Shown here: positions 26,376 to 32,158 of the stretch, piece after piece
Layout of the letters: every line of letters begins with the position of its first letter
Numbering within the stretch: the stretch's first letter is position 1
Source: Methylophaga sp. UBA2689
GTDB lineage: Bacteria; Pseudomonadota; Gammaproteobacteria; Nitrosococcales; Methylophagaceae
Length of the DNA: 32,158 nucleotides
Direction: 5' to 3'
NCBI GenBank assembly: GCA_002354555.1
Contig: DELT01000045.1
Span: forward strand, 1-32,158
Made by a program: the position numbers and the translations under genes
The notes under the pieces: generated by a model
The model's input: only the letters and a program-made list of their open reading frames with translations
Told to the model about the DNA's origin: nothing
Databases searched by the model: none

Positions 26376-26797
26376 TATTTTTCCTCTAAGATTTGAGTTT
26401 CTATGGCTATTTTCTGATTTTTGAGTCGAGTTTTGACCCAATAAAAGCCAAACATCAGACCAGCCAATCCGCCAATAATTTCCAGCAATTCATTTGCAAA
26501 AATAAACCGACTGATGACTGCGCCCATAAACATAAACAAAATAGGTAACAGATACATCATGAAAGCACCATGTAAAAGTGCTTCTTCAGGAATAGAGACA
26601 TTCATTTTCTGGCCAGGTTCTACAGCTTGTCTCTTGGGTACGGCAATCGTCGAAAAACGTCGTCCTACATGTTCACTTAACAGGCCAGTACCACAGCCTT
26701 TTTTCACCTGGCATTTATCACAGGTGGATTGTCTTTCAGCCTGCAACCAGATAGTTGACTCATCTGAACGTAAAACAGTAGCTTTTTGTTCAATCAT
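26375..26797 (-). CDS. rseC: SoxR-reducing/sigma-E regulatory membrane protein RseC (MucC)
   Basis: The 140-aa protein has an N-terminal cysteine cluster STCDKCQVKKGCG (about 24-36), a short soluble region, and two transmembrane helices (about 75-94 and 98-117). RseC proteins act in the sigma-E regulon and, in some species, in the Rsx electron-transfer system that reduces SoxR. Its start overlaps the rseB stop (ATGA). Confidence 0.9.
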   Translation of the reverse strand: MIEQKATVLRSDESTIWLQAERQSTCDKCQVKKGCGTGLLSEHVGRRFSTIAVPKRQAVEPGQKMNVSIPEEALLHGAFMMYLLPILFMFMGAVISRFIFANELLEIIGGLAGLMFGFYWVKTRLKNQKIAIETQILEEK

Positions 26798-27774
26798 CTT
26801 GGTTCCGGACCAGCATACTCAATTGCCGCACCAATTTTTTCGACTGTCACAGCAGGTACTTCACCAACCACTGTTATAAAATGCGCGTGTATTACACTGC
26901 CAAAGGCGTTTACTGCCCCCATATGAGAGCCACCGTGAAAATGGTTATGTTGGGCACGTATTTTTTCTATAAACACTGAGACAGAGCTTAAGCCGTCGCT
27001 GTAGACCCGCTGCTCAACATGGGCGCCATTGTTAGCACGCAGGCGGTTTTGATGGGCAACCAATGTAAAACCGTCTGGCAACCACTTAGCCTGCCAGTGA
27101 GAAAAAGCCACTAAATCCTGGGTAGTCATTTCACCGGGCTCGGTACGATGCCAAATCATTTCGTTGCCCGACATCTGCGGTGCCAGCTCAGCGTCTGCTA
27201 TTTCAATTCCAGTTTCGATATCAGTAAATTCAAAGGTTTCCAATACCTCATTGTTTTCACCGATTAATTCTGATTTGAGTAATAAATCAGTTTCTTTATC
27301 CATCCACAGTCGATAGCCATATCGATAACTATCAACCGGCTTAATATCAAGTCGCTGCGTTAATTTACCGGCAATGCGGTCTTCTACACCCAGTTTTAAT
27401 TCATAAAACGGAGTCGCGGAACGCAGTCTCCGAGGAAGATCACTGGGAAATCCCCGACCTAAAGGTCTTTGGCTAACGTTAACCTGCTTCCCGTCAGGAT
27501 TGATGCAGGTAACCGTATCATTTGAACGGAGGACTTCACGAGCTGAACCATTAAGTGAAACCAGTCTTTCAGATTCATTGCCATTATCATTACGATGATA
27601 AATACGCACTGACTGAAAAGTATTACCGCTTTGGTAGGCAAAAACGCCTTCATAGTTGAGTTGCTTTGCTGCCTGGCTCATTCGCTCGAGTAATTCTATC
27701 GAAGCGGATTCTGCCTGAACTACTGGAACAAATAACACCAGCAATGCAACGCAAAAACGAAATCGCTGGAACAT
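26794..27774 (-). CDS. rseB: Sigma-E regulator RseB (MucB), periplasmic
   Basis: The 326-aa protein has a cleavable signal peptide (CVALLVLFVPVVQAES). The MucB/RseB fold shows AKQLNYEGVFAYQSGNTFQSVRIYH, then YRYGYRLWMDKETDLLLKSEL, and HWQAKWLPDGFTLVAHQNR. RseB binds the periplasmic part of RseA and shields it from DegS-type cleavage until lipopolysaccharide or fatty acyl signals release it. It starts two bases after rseA ends. Confidence 0.94.
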   Translation of the reverse strand: MFQRFRFCVALLVLFVPVVQAESASIELLERMSQAAKQLNYEGVFAYQSGNTFQSVRIYHRNDNGNESERLVSLNGSAREVLRSNDTVTCINPDGKQVNVSQRPLGRGFPSDLPRRLRSATPFYELKLGVEDRIAGKLTQRLDIKPVDSYRYGYRLWMDKETDLLLKSELIGENNEVLETFEFTDIETGIEIADAELAPQMSGNEMIWHRTEPGEMTTQDLVAFSHWQAKWLPDGFTLVAHQNRLRANNGAHVEQRVYSDGLSSVSVFIEKIRAQHNHFHGGSHMGAVNAFGSVIHAHFITVVGEVPAVTVEKIGAAIEYAGPEPR

Positions 27775-27776
27775 TC

Positions 27777-28343
27777 TTATTGCTCCGTGCCATAAGAAAC
27801 GACACGACCGTAAGAAAACATGCCTGATGTGCCGACATATTCATTATGATCCACCAGATAATTATTGAGCCTGTCTTCAATTTCCGGTTCAGCGACTGTC
27901 CAGCGATTTGATTGACTAACCAGCGTCGCTGGTGATTCATTCGCCACTACGCTGGCTACGGGCAAATTGTCGAATCCGTTTTGTTGCTGAAAAACGCCGA
28001 CCACTGCAAGTGCCCCCACGGAGGCAGCCATCGCCAGACCTGTTGCTTGTTTCCAGAAGTTTTTAGGAAAACGTAATAATTTTGCGGTTGATTTATTTTG
28101 AGAATCAATTGAATAAACCGGTTCAGCCGCCAGCGCAGCAGAAATGCGCGATGTTAGCTCTAACGGTGCTTGTGTAATGCTACGCGTATATCCATGCAGG
28201 ATATCGCTTGCCTGCTGGAATCGCATAAATGCTTCGCGGGCGCCGCTATCATTGTTAATTAATTCCAACGCCTGTTCGAGTTCACTACCGGTCAGCTGGC
28301 CATCAACCAAAGCAGACACTAATTCGAGATGATTAATTGCCAT
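27777..28343 (-). CDS. rseA: Anti-sigma-E factor RseA (MucA)
   Basis: The 188-aa protein starts with an anti-sigma domain (residues 1-90: HLELVSALVDGQLTGSELEQAL). One transmembrane helix at about 97-115 (ATGLAMAASVGALAVVGVF) leads to a periplasmic tail. Family members hold sigma-E inactive at the inner membrane until stepwise proteolysis. It sits two bases after rpoE and before rseB, the classic order. Confidence 0.93.
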   Translation of the reverse strand: MAINHLELVSALVDGQLTGSELEQALELINNDSGAREAFMRFQQASDILHGYTRSITQAPLELTSRISAALAAEPVYSIDSQNKSTAKLLRFPKNFWKQATGLAMAASVGALAVVGVFQQQNGFDNLPVASVVANESPATLVSQSNRWTVAEPEIEDRLNNYLVDHNEYVGTSGMFSYGRVVSYGTEQ

Positions 28344-28345
28344 TG

Positions 28346-28921
28346 TTATTCCTCTTCACCCATCACTGACTTAACTTGTTTATCGATAGCTTCCCTAGCC
28401 CTGAATATTCTTGAACGGACGGTACCAATCGGACAGTCCATCGCTTCCGCGATTTCTTCGTAACTCATACCTTCAAATTCTCGCAACTTGATAGCTGTAG
28501 CGGTATCTTCCGGCAAATCTTCAATTGCTTGCTGGATAGCCTCTTCCAACTCTACACACATGAGACTGTTTTCAGGGGTCTCAAATTCCTTAAGTTCGGG
28601 TGCATCGTAATAATTTGTTGCATCCATAGCATCGACATCACTCATAGGTGGTCGACGCGAACTGGCAGTAAGATGATTTTTAGAGGTATTGATAGCGATA
28701 CGATAAAGCCACGTATAGAACGCACTGTCCCCGCGAAAGTTCGGCAACGCACGATAAGCTTTAATAAAAGCTTCCTGCGCTACATCCATTGCTTCAACTG
28801 GGTCATGCACAAATCCGGTTATCACATGTATGATTCGCTGTTGGTACTTCATTATCAGCAGATCAAACGCCTTTTTGTCGCCCGCCTGTACCCGCTGAAC
28901 TAATTCCTGATCCACGTTCAT
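28346..28921 (-). CDS. rpoE: RNA polymerase sigma-E factor (AlgU/RpoE)
   Basis: The 191-aa ECF sigma factor starts MNVDQELVQRVQAGDKKAFDLL. Region 2 contains YQQRIIHVITGFVHDPVEAMDVAQEAFIKAYRAL and region 4 contains LREFEGMSYEEIAEAMDCPIGTVRSRIFRAR. It directs envelope-stress genes. It is the first gene of the rse/muc operon and is divergent from nadB, an arrangement shared with E. coli and Pseudomonas. A sigma-E-like promoter is found upstream, implying autoregulation. Confidence 0.97.
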   Translation of the reverse strand: MNVDQELVQRVQAGDKKAFDLLIMKYQQRIIHVITGFVHDPVEAMDVAQEAFIKAYRALPNFRGDSAFYTWLYRIAINTSKNHLTASSRRPPMSDVDAMDATNYYDAPELKEFETPENSLMCVELEEAIQQAIEDLPEDTATAIKLREFEGMSYEEIAEAMDCPIGTVRSRIFRAREAIDKQVKSVMGEEE

Positions 28922-28974
28922 TTATTTATCCGGCCTACTCCGACAAGCCGGAGACAATTTCTGTTTAATGCTAG

Positions 28975-29002
28975 ATTGACCAATGTCATTTATTTTTGTT
29001 CC
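28975..29002 (-). promoter_or_regulatory. Candidate sigma-E autoregulatory promoter of rpoE
   Basis: On the minus strand GGAACAA (29002-28996) is followed after 15 bases by GTCAAT (28980-28975), close to the sigma-E pattern GGAACTT ... GTCTAA. Transcription would start near 28968. The leader then carries two mutually exclusive stems near the start codon: CTCCG/CGGAG (28938-28953) and CCGGC/GCCGG. Confidence 0.62.
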
Positions 29003-29049
29003 ACAATCAGTGCACAATAATTGTTGGCATTCTACCTTTAACAGGACCC

Positions 29050-30651
29050 ATGACGACAACTCATCATTTTGATCTGCTGATTATCGGCAGCGGAACAGCA
29101 GGTCTGACCCTGGCTTTAAAGATGGCAGACAAGGCCCGTGTTGCCGTTCTATCCAAAAGCCAGCTTGAGGAAGGTGCTTCGCTTTATGCTCAAGGCGGCA
29201 TATCAGTTGTACTCGATAAAGCCGATTCTTTGCAATCCCATATTGATGATACTTTGCGCGCAGGCGGCGGATTATGCGATGAAGATGTCGTACGTTTTAC
29301 CGTTGAACATGCGCGGGAAAGTGTCGAGTGGCTGATTGAACAGGGTGTTTCTTTTACCCGAGATGATATGACCACCGAGACTTATCATCTGACTCAGGAA
29401 GGTGGTCACAGTCATCGACGGGTGATTCATTCGGCTGATGCAACCGGTCGGGCGGTGGAAACAACTCTGCTGGATAAAGCCAAGGCGCATCCGAATATTT
29501 CGTTATTTCCTTATCATATCGGTATTGATCTGATTACTGCGCACAAACATCTTGCCACTGAAGAGAATAGTTGCCTGGGCTGTTATGTGCTGGATATCAA
29601 AAAAGATCAACCCAAAACCTTTTTGGCCCCTGTCACTGTGCTCGCCACGGGAGGTGCCGGAAAAGTGTATTTATATACCAGTAATCCAGACGTATCGACC
29701 GGCGATGGAATTGCCATGGGCTGGCGTGCCGGCTGTCGAATCGCCAATATGGAATTTATCCAGTTTCACCCAACCTGCTTATTTCATCCTAAAGCCAAAT
29801 CTTTTCTAATTTCTGAAGCTTTGCGCGGTGAAGGTGCCACATTAAAATTAGCTGATGGCACACGGTTTATGCCGGCGTTTCACCCTCAGGCTGAACTGGC
29901 GCCAAGAGATATAGTGGCACGCGCAATAGATCATGAAATGAAACGTCTCGGTCAGGATTGTGTTTATCTCGATATCAGTCATCAGTCCAAAGAATTTATT
30001 ACCACGCATTTTCCTACTATCTATAAACGCTGCCTAAAGTTCGGTGTGGATATGGCGAAAGAACCGATTCCGGTGGTACCTGCGGCACATTACACCTGTG
30101 GCGGCGTTATGACCGATATGCGAGGAAGAACAGATATTGATGGTCTGTATGCGATAGGCGAAACTGCTCATACCGGTTTGCATGGTGCCAATCGAATGGC
30201 CAGTAATTCATTACTGGAATGTCTGGTATTTGCCGATGCAGCAGCACGCGACATTTTGAATCGACCCAAAATAACAATGCCTGATGATATTCCGCATTGG
30301 GACGAAAGCCGTGTGCACCCTGCCAAGGAGGCTGTTGCGATAAGCCATAACTGGGATGAACTACGTCGTTTCATGTGGGATTACGTAGGCATTGTTCGCA
30401 GTACTCAGCGACTTAATCGCGCCCGCCAGCGTTTGTACCTGTTACAACAGGAAATTGATGAGTTTTACAGTCAGCACCATATCAGTAATGATTTGCTCGA
30501 ATTACGTAATCTGGCTGATGTGGCGGAGTTGATTATTGAATCAGCACTGCAGCGCAAGGAAAGTCGTGGGCTGCATTACACGCTTGATTATCCGGAAACA
30601 TCGGACATAACCGCCAGTAACAGTATTATTGCTGGAAAAAAGCCAACCTGA
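29050..30651 (+). CDS. nadB: L-aspartate oxidase
   Basis: The 533-aa flavoprotein (E. coli 540) has the FAD-binding motif [15 protein letters not shown], the substrate-loop sequences [15 protein letters not shown] and [13 protein letters not shown], and the C-terminal [17 protein letters not shown]. It oxidises L-aspartate to iminoaspartate, the first step of NAD synthesis, with quinolinate synthase NadA as partner. The chosen ATG has AGGA close by; the frame is open 18 codons upstream, but homology begins with [11 protein letters not shown]. It diverges from rpoE and overlaps the 3' end of the convergent YgfX-like gene by 26 bases. Confidence 0.96.
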   Translation: MTTTHHFDLLIIGSGTAGLTLALKMADKARVAVLSKSQLEEGASLYAQGGISVVLDKADSLQSHIDDTLRAGGGLCDEDVVRFTVEHARESVEWLIEQGVSFTRDDMTTETYHLTQEGGHSHRRVIHSADATGRAVETTLLDKAKAHPNISLFPYHIGIDLITAHKHLATEENSCLGCYVLDIKKDQPKTFLAPVTVLATGGAGKVYLYTSNPDVSTGDGIAMGWRAGCRIANMEFIQFHPTCLFHPKAKSFLISEALRGEGATLKLADGTRFMPAFHPQAELAPRDIVARAIDHEMKRLGQDCVYLDISHQSKEFITTHFPTIYKRCLKFGVDMAKEPIPVVPAAHYTCGGVMTDMRGRTDIDGLYAIGETAHTGLHGANRMASNSLLECLVFADAAARDILNRPKITMPDDIPHWDESRVHPAKEAVAISHNWDELRRFMWDYVGIVRSTQRLNRARQRLYLLQQEIDEFYSQHHISNDLLELRNLADVAELIIESALQRKESRGLHYTLDYPETSDITASNSIIAGKKPT

Positions 30652-31069
30652 GCCGCACGCATAATTGTCGAAACTGTTCCTGCTCAACCGAATCTTTCAG
30701 AATAAGAATTGAAAGACGTTTTTTGTTAAATGGTTTGAAATGGATAATGACGGCGAAACGGTTGACCCAGGCTGATTCGAGTAATAAATCAGACGTTTTT
30801 GAACTGTCGGCATAGCCTATCTGCCAATATTCATTCATGGCGTTTATAAGCGTAACAGGCCGTTTCTTATATTCCCGGAGATAACCCAAGCGACTGATAT
30901 GAAAAAACTGATTTATAAAAATTCCTGAAATAAACAATATTTTCACAACTGAGCTGATGTTTATTAAAAATATGCTGATTACTGCCAGCATATGCGCCAA
31001 CAGGCTGTAACTAAGCAAATATCGTGACCGCCCTAATGGCAGATAAAATCCTTTTTCCTGCGTCTTCAT
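30626..31069 (-). CDS. YgfX-like small membrane protein (DUF1434 type)
   Basis: The 147-aa protein has two adjacent hydrophobic helices near the N-terminus (about 18-37 and 40-56), then a soluble domain with [43 protein letters not shown]. That block matches the YgfX pattern (W-x-V, a basic-rich strand, LxILxDS, fRxLRxxLR). In E. coli ygfX follows sdhE and both diverge from ygfZ. Here the gene also diverges from ygfZ, but no sdhE lies between them. Identity is fairly likely, but the sequence is diverged. GGGAG precedes the ATG. Confidence 0.65.
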   Translation of the reverse strand: MKTQEKGFYLPLGRSRYLLSYSLLAHMLAVISIFLINISSVVKILFISGIFINQFFHISRLGYLREYKKRPVTLINAMNEYWQIGYADSSKTSDLLLESAWVNRFAVIIHFKPFNKKRLSILILKDSVEQEQFRQLCVRLRLAFFQQ

Positions 31070-31095
31070 CCTTGTTCTCCCAAACTGAGGGCCTG

Positions 31096-31124
31096 TTACA
31101 ATTACACGTTACTAATCCTATAAG
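31096..31124 (+). promoter_or_regulatory. Candidate sigma-70 promoter of ygfZ
   Basis: TTACAA (31096-31101) and TATAAG (31119-31124) are spaced by 17 bases. Transcription would start near 31131, very close to the ATG at 31140, giving a short leader. Confidence 0.5.
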
Positions 31125-31139
31125 CTAAAGAGTAAATTC

Positions 31140-32048
31140 ATGACCGCTGACTATCAATCCATTTTGCAACAACAGGCATCAGCTCCATTAGCAAGCAGAA
31201 ATGATGAAAACCATTACCTGATTCCATTACCTAGTTATGGCGTAATAACGGTAACGGGTGAAGAAGCTGCCGACTTTTTGCAAAATCTACTGACCAATGA
31301 TGTCAAGCAACTGGAACAACAAGCTTCGCAGATTACGGCTATGTGTAATCCCAAAGGTCGTTTGCTGGCACTTTTTCTGCTGGTTAAAACAGAGCACGGT
31401 TATCAGCTGGTATTACCTGAGAGCCAATGTGCTTTTCTGGCACAGCGGCTGCAAATGTTCAAATTACGCAGCAAAGTTGAGATTGAAGACTGCAGCGAAA
31501 CTCTACAAGTATGCGGGCTGCAGGGTAACGATCCATCGACATCAGCAATCCCTTTACCTTCACAATCTCGCGCTCTGCTGATTGCCACAGCTGACCAGAT
31601 AACTTCTGATTTGGAAGATCTGATGAGCAAAGGCTGGCAACTTGCTGCAGAAGCCAGCTGGTTTATCACTGAGATTGAAAGCGGAGTTCCGGTAATTTTT
31701 CCATCAAGTCGCGAGCTGTTTACCGCACAACAGCTGAACCTGGATTTAATCGGTGGTGTGAGTTTCCGTAAAGGCTGTTACCCGGGACAGGAAGTGGTCG
31801 CGCGTTTGCATTATCTTGGGGAACCCAAACGTCGTTTGTTTCAGGCTATAGCCAAAACAGATACTGTGCCTGAAATTGGTGAGACCATTGTTGATAACGA
31901 AAAAGCGGTGATTGGCCATGTTGTTAATGCTATCCACGGCGATGAAAACCAGTTATTTCTGCAGCTCAGTTTAAAGCTGGATGGAGCCAATCAGGATTTG
32001 TATTTGAATGATGGTAGCGGCATTGAATCGGTGCAGGCTTACGTTTAG
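31140..32048 (+). CDS. ygfZ: Folate-binding tRNA-modification/Fe-S protein YgfZ
   Basis: The 302-aa protein belongs to the GcvT-like folate-binding family. It carries LQNLLTNDVKQL near residue 48 and the family signature KGCYPGQEVVARLHYLGEPKRRL at about 211-233. The cysteine in this signature is functionally important. YgfZ supports repair or assembly of certain Fe-S proteins with tetrahydrofolate. AAAGAG lies upstream of the ATG. Its TAG stop lies within the head of a dispersed repeat. Confidence 0.95.
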   Translation: MTADYQSILQQQASAPLASRNDENHYLIPLPSYGVITVTGEEAADFLQNLLTNDVKQLEQQASQITAMCNPKGRLLALFLLVKTEHGYQLVLPESQCAFLAQRLQMFKLRSKVEIEDCSETLQVCGLQGNDPSTSAIPLPSQSRALLIATADQITSDLEDLMSKGWQLAAEASWFITEIESGVPVIFPSSRELFTAQQLNLDLIGGVSFRKGCYPGQEVVARLHYLGEPKRRLFQAIAKTDTVPEIGETIVDNEKAVIGHVVNAIHGDENQLFLQLSLKLDGANQDLYLNDGSGIESVQAYV

Positions 32049-32061
32049 GGCTTGTTTATCT
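32044..32061 (+). repeat. Head fragment of the dispersed repeat at the ygfZ 3' end
   Basis: TAGGGCTTGTTTATCT at 32046-32061 is identical over 16 bases to the head of the element at 1-118. It overlaps the ygfZ stop codon (TAG is the first triplet of the motif) and fills the 14-base gap to the converging pilR-like gene. Confidence 0.55.
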
Positions 32062-32062
32062 C

Positions 32063-32158
32063 TTAGTCCAAGTCCAGCTTTTTAAGTTTGTAACGTAAAG
32101 CCCGGAATGTAATTCCAAGCCGTTTGGCAGCAGCTGTTTTATTCCAGCGGGTCTCATT
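32063..32158 (-). CDS. pilR: PilR-like sigma-54 response regulator, C-terminal fragment
   Basis: Only the last 31 codons are in the window; the frame runs off the right edge. The visible text (NETRWNKTAAAKRLG, then ITFRALRYKLKKLDLD) is the Fis-type helix-turn-helix that ends NtrC-family activators. Its wording is closest to PilR, the type IV pilus regulator. Assignment rests on this fragment alone. Confidence 0.7.
   Translation of the reverse strand, partial: NETRWNKTAAAKRLGITFRALRYKLKKLDLD

Noticed and set aside
28996-29049. Upstream extension of nadB (18 codons)
   Set aside because: It overlaps the rpoE promoter region, has no family similarity, and the ATG at 29050 fits L-aspartate oxidase starts.

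Overview
The window looks like chromosomal DNA of a gammaproteobacterium of modest GC content. No tRNA, rRNA, CRISPR array, transposase or phage gene was seen. The block rpoE-rseA-rseB-rseC-mucD ... lepA-lepB-DUF4845-rnc-era-recO-pdxJ-acpS follows the order known from Pseudomonas-type genomes. The PEP synthase pair, the heme/siderophore uptake genes and the general protein character would suit a marine methylotroph such as Methylophaga, but that placement is recollection, not a search result.

Left end (1-5.2 kb): a dispersed-repeat copy, then lexA on the minus strand. Next come two very small single-helix membrane proteins (36 and 34 aa) in tandem that resemble each other; the second lies behind a perfect FNR/ANR-type site in class II position. 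About 600 bp without a convincing gene follows, then ppsR-ppsA with a strong terminator.

Middle left (5.2-8.9 kb): an AlkC-type DNA glycosylase with an Ig-like C-terminus, a VPLPA/PEP-CTERM exported protein preceded by a cyclic-di-GMP (GEMM-I) riboswitch, and rlmD.

Core block (8.9-19 kb, minus strand): lepA, lepB, a DUF4845 protein, rnc, era, recO, pdxJ, acpS, cysM, a YdbH-family protein and a YdbL-domain lipoprotein. Most of these genes overlap by 1-4 bases or sit within 15 bases of each other, which implies translational coupling.

Iron/efflux insert (19.2-24.9 kb): a MATE transporter (plus), a TonB-dependent receptor (minus) and an OmpR-type response regulator/sensor kinase pair (minus). 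Fur-box sequences precede both the receptor and the two-component pair. This unit interrupts the usual mucD-lepA adjacency and looks like an acquired or rearranged accessory module.

Right end (24.9-32.2 kb): the envelope-stress operon rpoE-rseA-rseB-rseC-mucD (minus) with a candidate sigma-E autoregulatory promoter, nadB divergent from it, a YgfX-like protein, ygfZ, and the 3' end of a pilR-like regulator.

The least expected items are the FNR-linked micro-protein pair, the c-di-GMP riboswitch on a PEP-CTERM gene with two extra palindromes upstream, a Fur-controlled two-component system beside an iron receptor, and a dispersed element whose conserved TAGGGCTTGTTTA head occurs four times, mostly at gene ends.
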